The notes: generated from the sequence alone by a model not told the origin. Numbered from the stretch's first letter, positions 17,361 through 27,480 are shown. The stretch: 64,000 bases of DNA from Thiothrix nivea DSM 5205 (GCF_000260135.1 NZ_JH651384.1:3693-67692), one strand, 5' to 3'. Translations and numbers: made by a program.

Positions 17361-19454
17361 ATGGCTAAAATTACCAAAACATTCCAGTACGGTAACAACA
17401 CCGTCACTATCGAAACCGGCGAAATCGCCAAACAGGCCAGTGCTGCTGTTATCGTCAATATGGACGATACCTGCGTACTGGTCACCGTCGTAGGCCAGAA
17501 AAACGCGGTTGAAGGCCGTGATTTCTTCCCGATGACTGTTGATTATCAGGAAAAATTCTATGCAGCAGGTCGCATTCCCGGCGGTTTCTTCAAGCGTGAA
17601 ACCCGCGCAACTGAAGAAGAAACGCTGGTTGCACGCCTGATCGACCGCCCGCTGCGCCCGCTGTTTCCGGATGGCTTCACCAACGAAGTTCAGGTTATCG
17701 CCATGGTTGTTTCCATGAACCCCGAAGTTCCGGCTGACATTCCGGCCATGATCGGTGCATCCGCTGCGATGGCGCTGTCCGGTATGCCTTTCCAAGGCCC
17801 TATCGGTGCTGCCCGTGTTGGCTACCGTAATGGTGAATACCTGTTGAACCCTTCCAAAGCTGACCTGGCCACTTCCGGTCTCGATTTGGTGATTGCCGGT
17901 ACTGATGCAGCTGTACTGATGGTTGAATCCGAAGCGAAAGAACTGAGCGAAGATGTGATGCTGGGCTCTGTCATTTTCGGTCACGACCAGATGCAGGTTG
18001 TTATCAACGCGATTAACGAACTGACCAAGGAAGCTGGCACTGTTGCATGGGACTGGTCTGCACCAGAAGCCAATACTGCATTGCAGGCAGCCGTTGCTGG
18101 CGAGTGCGAAGCGCCTCTGACCGAAGCGTTCCAGATTGCTGACAAGCAACAGCGTTATGGCCGTATCGACGAAGTGCTGGTTGCTGCGGTGGAAAAACTG
18201 ACCGCGAAAGAAGGCGAAGAAGGCTTCTCCGCTGACGACATCAAGGGCGAGTTCAAGAACGTTGAGAAGAAAATCGTGCGCGGCAGCATCCTCGACGGCA
18301 AGCCACGTATCGATGGTCGTGCACTGGATATGGTTCGCCCGATTACTGTCCGTCTGGGCGTGCTGCCACGCGCACACGGTTCCGCGCTGTTCACCCGTGG
18401 CGAAACCCAGGCGCTGGTTGTTACCACGCTGGGTACTGAGCGCGATGCACAGGTTATCGACGCAATTACCGGCGAATACAAGGATAACTTCCTGTTCAAC
18501 TACAACTTCCCACCGTACTCTGTGGGTGAAGTTGGCCGTTTCGGCGCGCCAAAGCGTCGTGAAATCGGCCATGGCCGTCTGGCCAAACGTGGTGTGAAAG
18601 CCATGGTGCCGAACACGGATGATTTTCCGTACACCATCCGCTGCGTCTCCGAAATCACCGAATCCAACGGTTCCAGCTCCATGGCTAGCGTGTGCGGTAG
18701 TTCCCTGGCGATGATGGACGCAGGCGTTCCCTTGAAAGCGCCGGTTGCGGGTATCGCGATGGGTCTGATCAAGGAAGGCGACCGTTTCGCAGTTCTGTCC
18801 GACATTCTCGGTGATGAAGACCACCTCGGCGACATGGACTTCAAGGTAGCCGGTTCCTCCGAAGGCATCACCGCGCTGCAAATGGACATCAAAATCAACG
18901 GCATCACCAAGGAAATCATGCAGCAGGCACTGACCCAGGCGAAAGCGGGCCGTCTGCATATCCTCGGCGAAATGGCCAAAGGCATCGAAGCGCCACGTGA
19001 CGAGATTTCCCAGTACGCGCCACGTTACGTCACCATGAAGATCAACCCGGAAAAAATCCGCGAAGTGATTGGCAAGGGTGGCGAAACCATCCGTGGTATT
19101 ACCGAGAAGACCGGTTGCAGCATCGACATTAACGACGAAGGTTTTATCAAGATTGCGGCAGTTGATGCCAAGGCTGCTTACGAAGCGCGTGCCATCATTG
19201 AATCCATCACTGCCGAGGTGGAACTGAACAAGGTTTACGAAGGCAAGGTTGCACGCATCATGGACTTCGGCGCATTCGTCACCATCCTGCCGGGCAAGGA
19301 CGGTCTGCTGCACATTTCCCAGATCAGCAACGAGCGTGTTGAGAACGTAACCGACCACCTGAACGTGGGTGACACTGTGCGCGTCAAAGTTATCGAGATT
19401 GACCGTCAGGGGCGTCTGCGTCTGAGCGCGAAAGCCATCGCTGAAGGCGAATAA
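17361..19454 (+). CDS. pnp: Polyribonucleotide nucleotidyltransferase (PNPase)
   Basis: 697 residues. 3'-to-5' phosphorolytic exoribonuclease of the RNA degradosome. The domains are in normal order: first RNase PH core ([20 protein letters not shown]), an all-helical linker, second RNase PH core ([20 protein letters not shown], with the active site around [18 protein letters not shown]), KH domain ([20 protein letters not shown]) and S1 domain ([20 protein letters not shown]). The start at 17361 follows TAAGGAAAAG. Codon use is smooth and GC-rich, typical of a highly expressed gene. Confidence 0.98.
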   Translation: MAKITKTFQYGNNTVTIETGEIAKQASAAVIVNMDDTCVLVTVVGQKNAVEGRDFFPMTVDYQEKFYAAGRIPGGFFKRETRATEEETLVARLIDRPLRPLFPDGFTNEVQVIAMVVSMNPEVPADIPAMIGASAAMALSGMPFQGPIGAARVGYRNGEYLLNPSKADLATSGLDLVIAGTDAAVLMVESEAKELSEDVMLGSVIFGHDQMQVVINAINELTKEAGTVAWDWSAPEANTALQAAVAGECEAPLTEAFQIADKQQRYGRIDEVLVAAVEKLTAKEGEEGFSADDIKGEFKNVEKKIVRGSILDGKPRIDGRALDMVRPITVRLGVLPRAHGSALFTRGETQALVVTTLGTERDAQVIDAITGEYKDNFLFNYNFPPYSVGEVGRFGAPKRREIGHGRLAKRGVKAMVPNTDDFPYTIRCVSEITESNGSSSMASVCGSSLAMMDAGVPLKAPVAGIAMGLIKEGDRFAVLSDILGDEDHLGDMDFKVAGSSEGITALQMDIKINGITKEIMQQALTQAKAGRLHILGEMAKGIEAPRDEISQYAPRYVTMKINPEKIREVIGKGGETIRGITEKTGCSIDINDEGFIKIAAVDAKAAYEARAIIESITAEVELNKVYEGKVARIMDFGAFVTILPGKDGLLHISQISNERVENVTDHLNVGDTVRVKVIEIDRQGRLRLSAKAIAEGE

Positions 19455-19473
19455 TCCGCACTTCCATCCTGCA

Positions 19474-19508
19474 AACCTTTCTTCCCTTGCTGGAGGAAGG
19501 GTTTTTAA
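19474..19508 (+). terminator. Terminator after pnp
   Basis: AACCTTTCTTCC (19474-19485) pairs with GGAGGAAGGGTT (19492-19503) through GC, AU and GU pairs, followed by TTTTT. It starts 20 bp after the pnp stop. Confidence 0.85.
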
Positions 19509-19526
19509 ATCAGTGGCTAATGCGTG

Positions 19527-20543
19527 ATGTCTAAAGTTAATTGTAAGAACAGTTCACGTATCACCTTCTACATCCCCGGCTTGTTCCAGCCCCTAGGGTT
19601 GTGGTGTAAAGACTTTGCTTTTCAGCCAGTGGCAGAAAACCTGTTACGCCTGAGCGCAAATGCCGGTGTGGAAAACCTACCCGTGACCGGTCTGGAAAAT
19701 ACCTTGTTCCACTGTGCCGGGCATCCTGCTGACACCGAGCTTCCCTTTGCCCGCTACCGTTACCAACTGGATTTTGGCGCATTGCCACGGCAGCCATTGA
19801 TGTGCGCTGACCCGGTTTTCCTGCAAAGCGGTATTGACCAGGTATTGCTGCACCCGGAATTACCGCTAATCTCACCGCAGGAGCTGGGGGAATTGCTGGC
19901 TCTGTTAAACCGCCATCTGGCCGAAGACGGTTTGCAGCTGGAGGCGCAGCACCCACAACGCTGGTATTTGCTGGGTGAAAGGGTAAATGACCCTACATTA
20001 CGTACTACACCTCTTTCCCAGGTGCTGGGGCAGGGTATCTTCCAGCTACTACCGCAAGGTAACAAGCGCTACTGGCATTGCCTGCTGAACGAAATCCAGA
20101 TGCTCCTGCACACCAGCGGCATCCCAGCCGTCAACGGCCTCTGGCTGTGGGGAGCCTCCAGCCCATTTTCACTCCCACCTTTGCAAAAGGGGGGGCAGGG
20201 GGGATTTCTCGGCCCATCCGTCACCGCCCAAACCTTGTCAATAGCGACTGATACCGCCCATCAACCCGTCAGCAAATGGGCGGAATGCACATTCGGTTCT
20301 GGCGAATACCAGATCATCCTCGACGATTTGCTAATCCCCTCGGTCAGCGATAACCCCCAGGCATGGCAACAGGCTGTCGATAAGCTGGAAAAAGACTGGT
20401 TTGCGCCCGCGCTTTCCACCATGAAAAGCGGCCAGTTTACTGTCAGCCTGACAGCCTGCGACGGGCGAATCTTTTATGCTGAACCGGCATCCGCCTGGAA
20501 ATTCTGGCAAAAGCGATCTGCGGGCTGGGAACAGCTTATTTGA
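19527..20543 (+). CDS. Conserved protein resembling 'phosphoglycerate mutase-like' regulatory proteins; function unknown
   Basis: 338 residues from the ATG at 19527 (a GTG one codon earlier is possible). The text includes ITFYIPGLFQPLGLW, LQLEAQHPQRWYLLGE, then HCLLNEIQMLLHTSGI and PAVNGLWLWGASSP. Such proteins occur in betaproteobacteria and sulfur-oxidising gammaproteobacteria and are often labelled cofactor-independent phosphoglycerate mutase-like, but I see no phosphatase metal site, so no activity is claimed. An odd in-frame segment SLPPLQKGGQGGFLG (around 20170-20215) comes from a REP-like DNA repeat inserted in the gene. The 3' end overlaps xseA by 8 bp, convergently. Confidence 0.6.
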   Translation: MSKVNCKNSSRITFYIPGLFQPLGLWCKDFAFQPVAENLLRLSANAGVENLPVTGLENTLFHCAGHPADTELPFARYRYQLDFGALPRQPLMCADPVFLQSGIDQVLLHPELPLISPQELGELLALLNRHLAEDGLQLEAQHPQRWYLLGERVNDPTLRTTPLSQVLGQGIFQLLPQGNKRYWHCLLNEIQMLLHTSGIPAVNGLWLWGASSPFSLPPLQKGGQGGFLGPSVTAQTLSIATDTAHQPVSKWAECTFGSGEYQIILDDLLIPSVSDNPQAWQQAVDKLEKDWFAPALSTMKSGQFTVSLTACDGRIFYAEPASAWKFWQKRSAGWEQLI

Positions 20544-21873
20544 TACTGGTAACAATGCTCTCGAAGCTACCGTCGTGCAATGTGGTGGAAACCGTTTCAC
20601 CCAACCGGAGAGGAGTGGTGTTGCGTAAGACCTGCCCGGTTTGCGCATGGTGCACGATACTGTAGCCGCGTTCCAGCGTGCCCAAAGGACTCAATGCGTG
20701 TAACTGGCCTGCCTGCATCTGCAAACGGCGTCGGGCTTTTTCCAGTTGTTGCTGTATGTGCACGGCAAGCGTCTGACGGTTACGGGCAAGTTGTTCCTGC
20801 TGCTGGCGGATTTGCCGGGCAGGCGACTGGTTCCGCAGGCGGGTTTGCAGGTTGGCAAACCGCTCCTGCTGTTGTTGCAAGCGGCGGGTAAGGGCAGTAC
20901 GTAGCCGCATGTCCAGTTCATCCAGTCGTTGGACTTTTTGTTGTAAGCGATTGGTAGGGCGCTGGTTCTCCAGCCGCTGTTGCAGACGGCGCAGTTGTTC
21001 GCCCACCAGTTGCAGCCTGCGCGCCTGGCTGCGTTGCAGTTGCAGGTACAGCCGCCGCAAATGGGTTTGGAGGGCAAGCATGTCGGGGCTGACCAGTTCG
21101 GCAGCGGCGGAGGGGGTAGGCGCGCGCACGTCGGCGACGAAATCGGCAATGGTGAAGTCAATTTCATGCCCCACGCCGCTGATGATAGGTGTTGTGCAAG
21201 CATAAACCGCCTGGGCGACGGATTCCTCGTTGAACGGCCACAGGTCTTCGATGGGGCCGCCACCGCGTGCCAGGATCAACACATCACAACGCTTATCATC
21301 GTCAGCCTGACGGACGGCCTTGACGATTTGCTCCTTCGCGCCATCACCTTGCACCAGCACCGGGTAGATGAGGACGGGAATCTGCGGGCAACGGCGTTTC
21401 AGCACATTGAGGATGTCACGAATGGCAGCCCCGGTGGGAGAGGTGATCACGCCAATGCAGCGCGGAAACGGGGGCAGGGGGAGCTTGTGTTCCGTAGCAA
21501 ATAGGCCTTGCGCCTGTAACTTGCGCTTGAGTTCCTCAAACTGGCGTTGCAATGCGCCTTCGCCCACGTCTTCCATGTGTTCGATGATGAACTGGTATTC
21601 GCCACGCGGTTCATACAGCCCGACCTTGCCGCGCACCATGACTTTCAGGCCGTTGCGTGGCTGGAGTTTCAGGGATATGGCGCGGTTGCGGAACATGGCG
21701 CAGCGTACTTGTGCGCCAGCATCCTTCAGGCTGAAATAGAGATGGCCGGAAGCGGCACGCACGAAGTTGGAGATTTCACCTTCCACCCACAAGGTAGGGA
21801 AACCCTGCGCCAGCAGTTGGCCGACTTCGTTGTTGAGCTGGGAAACGCTGAGAATGGTTCGTTCGGTTTGCAT
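20536..21873 (-). CDS. xseA: Exodeoxyribonuclease VII large subunit
   Basis: 445 residues from the ATG at 21873 (MQTERTILSVSQLNNEVGQL); a longer frame to 22005 lacks homologous character. With XseB it degrades single-stranded DNA. The N-terminal OB fold shows LWVEGEISNFVRAASGHLYF. The catalytic part shows GVITSPTGAAIRDILNVLKR, LILARGGGPIEDLWPFNEE and GVGHEIDFTIADFVAD. A long Gln/Arg-rich coiled coil follows, then the closing LERGYSIV. GGGGGGA precedes the start. XseB is not adjacent. Confidence 0.95.
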   Translation of the reverse strand: MQTERTILSVSQLNNEVGQLLAQGFPTLWVEGEISNFVRAASGHLYFSLKDAGAQVRCAMFRNRAISLKLQPRNGLKVMVRGKVGLYEPRGEYQFIIEHMEDVGEGALQRQFEELKRKLQAQGLFATEHKLPLPPFPRCIGVITSPTGAAIRDILNVLKRRCPQIPVLIYPVLVQGDGAKEQIVKAVRQADDDKRCDVLILARGGGPIEDLWPFNEESVAQAVYACTTPIISGVGHEIDFTIADFVADVRAPTPSAAAELVSPDMLALQTHLRRLYLQLQRSQARRLQLVGEQLRRLQQRLENQRPTNRLQQKVQRLDELDMRLRTALTRRLQQQQERFANLQTRLRNQSPARQIRQQQEQLARNRQTLAVHIQQQLEKARRRLQMQAGQLHALSPLGTLERGYSIVHHAQTGQVLRNTTPLRLGETVSTTLHDGSFESIVTSIK

Positions 21874-21887
21874 GGGGGGAACATAGC

Positions 21888-21916
21888 AAAAAAGCCGGTA
21901 CATTGTCCGGCTTTTC
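21888..21916 (-). terminator. Terminator of the 21938-22357 gene
   Basis: Read on the minus strand, AAAAGCCGG and CCGGCTTTTTT form a stem of 9 bp around ACAATGTA with a T-run, about 22 bp after the stop of the gene at 21938. Confidence 0.8.
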
Positions 21917-21937
21917 TGGGGTCTGCAAGAGACGGAT

Positions 21938-22357
21938 TTAGAAGCGTGGGGCGGCGGTTTTGGCTGCTTCAGCCTGTTCCTGGGCAGCCTTGCCAGCAGC
22001 TGCAACTTTCTTGAAGATTTTCATGGCGTCTTCATCTTTACCGTCATTGGCGGCCTTGACGCCTGCTTCCAGCTGTTGTGATGCTGTCATATCACCCCAG
22101 AACCATCCAAAACCTTTCGGGACAGCGGCGTTTTCTTTCTCGGCAGCCTCATAGGCTGCTTTGAGTTCATCTGATGCGCCATCCTTGAGGGCGACCTTCT
22201 CTTCTTTTTTCTCCTCCTTCTTGCCTTCAGCAGGCTTGCTGTCGGCTGCTTTTGCTTCTGCCGGTTTCGCGTCGTCAGCTTTCTTGTCGTCTGCTGCAAA
22301 TGCGACCGAAACCAAAAGGGACAGCGCCAGGCTTGTAAACAACGCTTTGAGTTTCAT
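21938..22357 (-). CDS. Periplasmic SoxXA-binding-like protein, long paralogue
   Basis: 139 residues. A Sec signal peptide (MKLKALFTSLALSLLVSVAFA) is followed by a Lys/Glu/Ala-rich linker of about 35 residues, then a helical domain with GFGWFWGDMTASQQLEAGVK, a tail DEDAMKIFKKVAAAGKAAQ and the end TAAPRF. The domain and the PRF end match the neighbouring gene at 22563-22877. Both resemble small SoxXA-binding proteins (SoxK/SAXB type) that assist thiosulfate oxidation, which would fit the sulfur metabolism seen elsewhere. Sox genes are not in the window, so the link rests on pattern alone. GGAGG precedes the start. Confidence 0.5.
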   Translation of the reverse strand: MKLKALFTSLALSLLVSVAFAADDKKADDAKPAEAKAADSKPAEGKKEEKKEEKVALKDGASDELKAAYEAAEKENAAVPKGFGWFWGDMTASQQLEAGVKAANDGKDEDAMKIFKKVAAAGKAAQEQAEAAKTAAPRF

Positions 22358-22511
22358 TTAACCTCCTCCGGTTATGTTAATGCGCTTTGAAAAAGTAAAA
22401 CCTGAACGTCGGAAAACACATAAATATCAGTTTCCCGAAAACCGGTCAAACACTATTTTCGCAGTTCGGAGGTTGGTTTTTAAGTTATTGTTTATATTTG
22501 TTTTTCATTAA

Positions 22512-22538
22512 TAAAAAGCCGGGAGATACCCGGCTTTC
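22512..22538 (-). terminator. Terminator of the 22563-22877 gene
   Basis: On the minus strand AAAGCCGGG and CCCGGCTTTTT form a 9-bp stem with a T-run, 25 bp after the gene's stop. The two paralogues therefore have separate transcripts. Confidence 0.85.
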
Positions 22539-22562
22539 CCGGCTATTATGCAGTGGGGGAGC

Positions 22563-22877
22563 TTAGAAGCGTGGGCCTGCGCTTTTGCCTGCCTCGGCTT
22601 GCTTCACGCCATTTTCGGCAGCAGTCTTGACTTCAGCAGCCAGGTTTTTGGCCTTGTCATTATCACCGCCGTTCGCAGCCTTGATTGCGTCTTCGAGCTG
22701 TTTACCGCTGTCACGCCATGCAAAACCGGTTGGGACGTCACTGTTTGCTTTCTGGGCAGCTTCAATCGCTGCTTTTACTTCAGCGTCAACGCCATCTTTC
22801 AGGGTAGCTTTATCAGCAGCAAATGCGGAAGTGGCAATAGACAGAGCCAGCGCAGTGAACAGTGTTTTTAATTTCAT
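22563..22877 (-). CDS. Periplasmic SoxXA-binding-like protein, short paralogue
   Basis: 104 residues from the ATG at 22877, with GGAGAGGAGG upstream; the TTG one codon earlier is less likely. A Sec signal peptide (MKLKTLFTALALSIATSAFA) leads to a helical domain with GFAWRDSGKQLEDAIKAANG, DKAKNLAAEVKTAAENGVKQ and the end SAGPRF. The W-R-D-x-G-K-x-L pattern and the A-L-A helix are those I associate with SoxXA-binding proteins. It is a tandem duplicate of the next gene without the charged linker, and both start with nearly the same signal peptide. Confidence 0.5.
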   Translation of the reverse strand: MKLKTLFTALALSIATSAFAADKATLKDGVDAEVKAAIEAAQKANSDVPTGFAWRDSGKQLEDAIKAANGGDNDKAKNLAAEVKTAAENGVKQAEAGKSAGPRF

Positions 22878-22957
22878 CAACGGGTTCCTCCTCTCCGTAA
22901 AATTATATCAATGAGATAAATCAAATAATTGAATTATCACGGGTCTATTGATAGCAG

Positions 22958-22986
22958 TTTACCGGCTTGAGGTCAAACCTTATAAT
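22958..22986 (+). promoter_or_regulatory. Promoter of guaB
   Basis: TTTACC at 22958-22963 and a perfect TATAAT at 22981-22986 with 17-bp spacing, 36 bp before the guaB start. Confidence 0.6.
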
Positions 22987-23021
22987 GAGTCGCTTCTTTT
23001 CAAAGACCGGACAAAAGCCCC

Positions 23022-24482
23022 ATGCGTATCCTTCAGGAAGCCCTTACCTTTGACGATGTCCTTCTGGTGCCAGCACACTCCAGCGTACTGCCAGCGGACG
23101 CCAACCTCCAATCCCGTCTGACCCGTGACATCACCCTCAACATCCCCTTGCTGTCGGCAGCGATGGATACGGTAACGGAAGCCCGTTTGGCCATTGCACT
23201 GGCTCAGGAAGGCGGCATGGGCATCATCCACAAGAACATGAGCATCCAGGCACAGGCCGATCAGGTGCGCATGGTGAAAAAATACGAAAGTGGCATTATC
23301 AAGGATCCCTTCACCGTCAGCCCGACCACGACCATCCGCGAAGTGCTGGCCTTGACCCGCGCGCATAATATTTCCGGCGTACCCGTCGTGGAAGGTGAAG
23401 ATCTGGTGGGCATCGTCACCGGGCGCGACCTGCGCTTTGAAATCCATCTGGATGAGCCGGTCAGTACCATCATGACCCCGAAAGAGCGGCTGGTAACGGT
23501 GGAAGAGGGCGCAAGCAAAGGGCAAATCCGCAAACTGTTGCACAAACACCGGATTGAAAAGGTATTGGTGATCAATGACAAATTCCAGTTGCGTGGCCTG
23601 ATCACGGTCAAGGATATTCAGAAATCCACCGATTTCCCGAATGCCTGCAAGGATGATCAAGGCCGTTTGCGCGTTGGTGCGGCGGTCGGTGTGGGTTATG
23701 GCACGGAAGACCGGGTGCGCGCGCTGGTGGAAGCGGGGGTTGACGTAGTGGTGGTCGATACCGCGCATGGGCATTCCCAGGGCGTTATGGATCGCGTCAA
23801 ATGGGTGAAAGACAACTTCCCGCAGGTGCAGGTGATCGGCGGCAATATCGCCACAGGCGAAGCAGCGCTGGATCTGGTCAAGATGGGCGCGGATGCGGTT
23901 AAGGTTGGCATTGGCCCCGGTTCCATCTGCACCACCCGTATCGTGGCTGGCGTGGGCGTCCCGCAGATTTCCGCTGTCATGAATGTGGCGAAAGCGCTGG
24001 AAGGCACGGGCGTCCCGCTCATTGCTGACGGTGGCATCCGTTATTCCGGCGACATTTCCAAGGCAATTGCTGCTGGGGCGCATACCGTGATGCTGGGCGG
24101 CATGTTCGCTGGTACTGAGGAAGCACCGGGTGAAGTCGAGTTGTTCCAGGGGCGTTCCTACAAGTCTTACCGGGGCATGGGTTCCCTGGGTGCGATGGCG
24201 AAAGGCTCCAGTGACCGTTACTTCCAGGAAGGCTCCGAAAACGCAGCCGATAAGCTGGTGCCGGAAGGTATCGAAGGCCGTGTGCCGTATAAAGGGCCGC
24301 TGGCTCCGATTATCCACCAGATGATGGGGGGCTTGCGTTCCAGCATGGGTTATGTCGGGTGTAAGGATTTGGAAGAAATGCGTACCAAGCCGCAGTTCGT
24401 GCGCATTTCCAGCGCTGGTATGCGTGAGTCCCACGTGCATGACGTAACCATTACCAAAGAATCACCAAACTATCGAGTGTAG
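23022..24482 (+). CDS. guaB: Inosine-5'-monophosphate dehydrogenase
   Basis: 486 residues. Oxidises IMP to XMP with NAD+, the first committed step to GMP. The TIM barrel holds the catalytic loop GPGSICTTR with Cys303, and two CBS domains lie at about 90-205 ([35 protein letters not shown]). The flap carries RGMGSLGAM. It forms an operon-like pair with guaA, 62 bp downstream, separated by a REP-like repeat. Confidence 0.98.
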   Translation: MRILQEALTFDDVLLVPAHSSVLPADANLQSRLTRDITLNIPLLSAAMDTVTEARLAIALAQEGGMGIIHKNMSIQAQADQVRMVKKYESGIIKDPFTVSPTTTIREVLALTRAHNISGVPVVEGEDLVGIVTGRDLRFEIHLDEPVSTIMTPKERLVTVEEGASKGQIRKLLHKHRIEKVLVINDKFQLRGLITVKDIQKSTDFPNACKDDQGRLRVGAAVGVGYGTEDRVRALVEAGVDVVVVDTAHGHSQGVMDRVKWVKDNFPQVQVIGGNIATGEAALDLVKMGADAVKVGIGPGSICTTRIVAGVGVPQISAVMNVAKALEGTGVPLIADGGIRYSGDISKAIAAGAHTVMLGGMFAGTEEAPGEVELFQGRSYKSYRGMGSLGAMAKGSSDRYFQEGSENAADKLVPEGIEGRVPYKGPLAPIIHQMMGGLRSSMGYVGCKDLEEMRTKPQFVRISSAGMRESHVHDVTITKESPNYRV

Positions 24483-24486
24483 TTGT

Positions 24487-24537
24487 TTACCCCCCTACCC
24501 CCAGCCCCTACCCCGCAAGGGGGAAGGGGAGCAAGAG
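24487..24537. repeat. REP-like palindromic repeat between guaB and guaA
   Basis: CCCCTACCCCCAGCCCCTAC, then CCCGCAAGGGGGAAGGGG and GAGCAAGAGAG. It contains a CCCC/GGGG dyad and shares the AGGGGGAGCAAGAGAG ending with the repeat at 55160. It lies 4 bp after the guaB stop and ends 7 bp before the guaA start, so the usual guaA leader is replaced by repeat sequence. Confidence 0.7.
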
Positions 24538-24544
24538 AGTTACC

Positions 24545-26122
24545 ATGACCCAAAATATTCATGCTGATCGCGTCCTGATCCTTGATTTCGGCTCCCAGTA
24601 CACCCAGTTGATTGCCCGCCGGGTGCGGGAGGTGGGCGTTTATTGCGAAATTTACCCGTGGGATGTGGAGGCGCAGGCCGTTGCCGACTTTGGCGCGAAA
24701 GGCATTATCCTGTCAGGCGGCCCGGAATCGGTGACGGACGCGGAGCCACCCCGTGCGCCGGATACCGTATTCTCGTTGGGTGTGCCGGTACTGGGCATCT
24801 GCTACGGGATGCAGACCATGGCGGCACAACTGGGCGGCAAGGTGGAAGCTTCCAGCCATTGTGAGTTCGGTTATGCACAGGTGCGGGCGCGTGGCCATAC
24901 CGAACTGCTGCGCGAAATCGAAGACCATGTTTCGCCGGAAGGTTTCGGCCTGCTGGATGTGTGGATGTCACACGGTGACAAGGTGACAGAATTGCCGACA
25001 GGCTTCAAGCTGATGGCCAGCACCGATTCCGCGCCGATTGCGGCGATGGCGGATGAAGCCCGTCATTTGTACGCCCTGCAATTCCACCCGGAAGTGACCC
25101 ACACCAAACAGGGCAAGCGCATTCTGCAACGCTTTGTACGTGACATTTGCGGTTGTGAAGGCTTGTGGACGACAGCCAACATCATCGAAGACAACATCCA
25201 GAAAGTCCGTGAGCAGGTGGGTTCGGATGAGGTCATCCTTGGCCTGTCCGGCGGGGTGGATTCTTCCGTGGTTGCTGCGTTACTGCACAAGGCGATTGGC
25301 GACCAGTTGACCTGTGTATTCGTCGATACCGGCCTGTTACGTTACCGCGAAGGCGACCAGGTAATGGCGATGTTTGCCGAACACATGGGCGTGAAAGTTA
25401 TCCGCGTGGATGCGGAAGCGCGTTTCCTTACTGCTCTCGAAGGTGTTACTGATCCGGAGAAAAAACGCAAGGTTATCGGCGGCATGTTCATCGATATTTT
25501 CGACGAGGAATCCGCCAAACTGACCTCTGCCAAATGGCTGGCGCAAGGCACGATTTACCCGGATGTGATCGAATCCGCCGGAGCCAAGACTGGCAAGGCG
25601 CACCTGATCAAGTCGCACCACAATGTCGGTGGTCTGCCGGAAAACATGAAACTGGGTCTGGTCGAGCCTCTACGTGAGCTGTTCAAAGACGAAGTGCGGG
25701 TGATGGGTGTAGAACTTGGCCTGCCACCGGAAATGGTCTACCGCCACCCGTTCCCCGGCCCTGGTCTGGGCGTGCGTATACTCGGTGAAGTGAAAAAAGA
25801 ATATGCTGACCTGCTGCGTCTGGCTGACCACATTTTCATTGAAGAGCTGCGCAAGCACGACTTGTATGACAAGACTTCACAGGCGTTTGCGGTATTTCTA
25901 CCAGTGAAATCGGTTGGTGTGACCGGCGATGGCCGCCGCTATGACTACGTGGTGGCGCTACGGGCGGTGGAAACCATTGACTTCATGACCGCGCGCTGGG
26001 CACACCTGCCTTACGACTTCCTTGATCTGGTTTCCCGCCGTGTCATCAATGAAATCAAGGGGATTTCACGGGTTGTTTACGACATCTCCGGGAAGCCGCC
26101 GGCCACGATTGAGTGGGAGTAA
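24545..26122 (+). CDS. guaA: GMP synthase (glutamine-hydrolysing)
   Basis: 525 residues. Makes GMP from XMP, ATP and glutamine. The N-terminal class I glutamine amidotransferase domain has Cys86 in [12 protein letters not shown] and His/Glu in [10 protein letters not shown]. The ATP pyrophosphatase domain has the P-loop [19 protein letters not shown]. The C-terminal dimerisation domain ends with PPATIEWE. It follows guaB, as usual. Confidence 0.98.
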   Translation: MTQNIHADRVLILDFGSQYTQLIARRVREVGVYCEIYPWDVEAQAVADFGAKGIILSGGPESVTDAEPPRAPDTVFSLGVPVLGICYGMQTMAAQLGGKVEASSHCEFGYAQVRARGHTELLREIEDHVSPEGFGLLDVWMSHGDKVTELPTGFKLMASTDSAPIAAMADEARHLYALQFHPEVTHTKQGKRILQRFVRDICGCEGLWTTANIIEDNIQKVREQVGSDEVILGLSGGVDSSVVAALLHKAIGDQLTCVFVDTGLLRYREGDQVMAMFAEHMGVKVIRVDAEARFLTALEGVTDPEKKRKVIGGMFIDIFDEESAKLTSAKWLAQGTIYPDVIESAGAKTGKAHLIKSHHNVGGLPENMKLGLVEPLRELFKDEVRVMGVELGLPPEMVYRHPFPGPGLGVRILGEVKKEYADLLRLADHIFIEELRKHDLYDKTSQAFAVFLPVKSVGVTGDGRRYDYVVALRAVETIDFMTARWAHLPYDFLDLVSRRVINEIKGISRVVYDISGKPPATIEWE

Positions 26123-26127
26123 AAGCA

Positions 26128-26158
26128 AGCAGGGCGGACATTTCTGCCTCGCCCTGCG
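26128..26158. terminator. Bidirectional terminator between guaA and cydX copy 1
   Basis: GCAGGGCG (26129-26136) and CGCCCTGC (26150-26157) form a perfect 8-bp stem between the convergent guaA and cyd operons, with T-rich bases on the + side (GTTGGTTTT) and AAAAGC on the other. Confidence 0.65.
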
Positions 26159-26209
26159 TTGGTTTTCAGGGAATAGGGCAGTGGCTTGTGCCACCCCCGT
26201 TCCTCTTAC

Positions 26210-26314
26210 TCAGTCATCGGAATCCAAGCCGCCATGGAACTCCAGCCACATCACATTGATGATGCCGAAGGCGCAGGCCAGCAGGACGCCAAGTAACCAG
26301 GCAAAATACCACAT
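26210..26314 (-). CDS. cydX: Cytochrome bd oxidase small subunit CydX (copy 1)
   Basis: A 34-residue protein (MWYFAWLLGVLLACAFGIIN, then VMWLEFHGGLDSDD). The W-Y-F-A-W-x-L-G start and the single membrane helix ending in MWLE are the CydX/YbgT signature. CydX binds CydA and stabilises the haems of bd oxidase. It starts 12 bp after the cydB stop, behind GAGGAGGG. The copy at 38380-38484 is identical. Confidence 0.92.
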   Translation of the reverse strand: MWYFAWLLGVLLACAFGIINVMWLEFHGGLDSDD

Positions 26315-26326
26315 GTTGAACCCTCC

Positions 26327-27469
26327 TCAATAAACCGCGTGGTCATTGTCGCGGATGAACTTGACCGTGACCTTGCCCCACAGCTGCCTGTAGCACCAGA
26401 TGGTGTAGAACAGGATGATGGGCACAAAGATCATGGCCGCCCAGAACATGATCGCCAGCGTCAGATGGCTGGAGGCGGAATCCCAGATGGTCAGGCTATG
26501 GCTGGGGTTGAGGCTGGACGGCATCACAAACGGGAACAGCGAGACGCCCGCCGTCATGATCACGCCCACCACGCTCAGCGAACTGTTGAGGAAGCTCAGC
26601 ACCGGGCGGTCTTTCCCTGCCAGCAGCAGCACGCCGAATGCGCCCAGGAAACCCGCCAGTGGCGCCATGACCGCCAGCGGGTACTTGCCATAGTTCGCCA
26701 GCCACGCACCCGCCATTGGCACAACCTCCTTCGCCACCGGGTTGGGCAGCGCGTTGTGGGAAGGCTCCCGGGTGATGGCATAGCCATCAACCCCCGCCCA
26801 CAGCCAGATGCCGGCCAGGCCAAAGGTGACGAGCACACCCATGGCCGTCAGTTGCGCCGCCCTGCGGGAACGCCGGTAAACCGCCTCATCGGTGCGCATC
26901 ATCAGGTAGGTCGCGCCCTGCATCATGAACATCAGCAGGCTGACCAGCCCCGCCAACACCGCAAACGGGTGGAACAGCGCAAACAGCGAGCCGTGGCTGG
27001 AGATGCGCAGGAACTCATCGAACTCAAACGGCACCCCCAGCAACAGGTTGCCAAACGCCACCCCGATCACCAGCGGCGGGATCACCCCGGCAGCCACCAG
27101 CCCCCAGTCCCAGGTATTGCGCCAAACCGGGTTGGCAATCTTGGAACGGTAATCAAAACCGACCGGGCGGAAGAACAGCGAAAACAGCGTCAGCACCAGC
27201 GCCCAGTAGAAGCTGGAGAACGATGCCCCGAAGGTGATCGGCCAGGCCGCAAAGATTGCACCCGCCGCCAGGATCAGCCACACCTGGTTGCCGTCCCAAT
27301 GCGGCGCAATCGTGTTGATCGCCACCCGGCGCTCCTCATCCGTCTTGCCGACATAGCGCAGCAACGCACCCACGCCCATGTCAAAGCCATCCGTCAGGGC
27401 GAAACCGATAAACAACACCCCAACCAGCGCCCACCAGATGAGCTTGAAAGTTTCATAATCAAAAATCAT
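26327..27469 (-). CDS. cydB: Cytochrome bd ubiquinol oxidase subunit II (copy 1)
   Basis: 380 residues with eight or so membrane helices. The N-terminus MIFDYETFKLIWWALVGVLF and the segment FALTDGFDMGVGALL are typical of CydB, and W-D-G-N-Q-V-W-L follows. CydB pairs with CydA to form the quinol oxidase that reduces oxygen to water at low oxygen tension. AAGGAG lies 7 bp before the ATG, and cydA ends 11 bp upstream. Identical to the copy at 38497-39639. Confidence 0.97.
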   Translation of the reverse strand: MIFDYETFKLIWWALVGVLFIGFALTDGFDMGVGALLRYVGKTDEERRVAINTIAPHWDGNQVWLILAAGAIFAAWPITFGASFSSFYWALVLTLFSLFFRPVGFDYRSKIANPVWRNTWDWGLVAAGVIPPLVIGVAFGNLLLGVPFEFDEFLRISSHGSLFALFHPFAVLAGLVSLLMFMMQGATYLMMRTDEAVYRRSRRAAQLTAMGVLVTFGLAGIWLWAGVDGYAITREPSHNALPNPVAKEVVPMAGAWLANYGKYPLAVMAPLAGFLGAFGVLLLAGKDRPVLSFLNSSLSVVGVIMTAGVSLFPFVMPSSLNPSHSLTIWDSASSHLTLAIMFWAAMIFVPIILFYTIWCYRQLWGKVTVKFIRDNDHAVY

Positions 27470-27480
27470 GTCCGTACTCC

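Noticed and set aside
17277-19358. 693-codon frame antisense to pnp
   Set aside because: It is a shadow of the GC-rich, strongly biased pnp codons; pnp has all its domains on the + strand.
22980-24440. 486-codon frame antisense to guaB
   Set aside because: Shadow of guaB; His/Gln/Arg-rich product without signals or homologous pattern.
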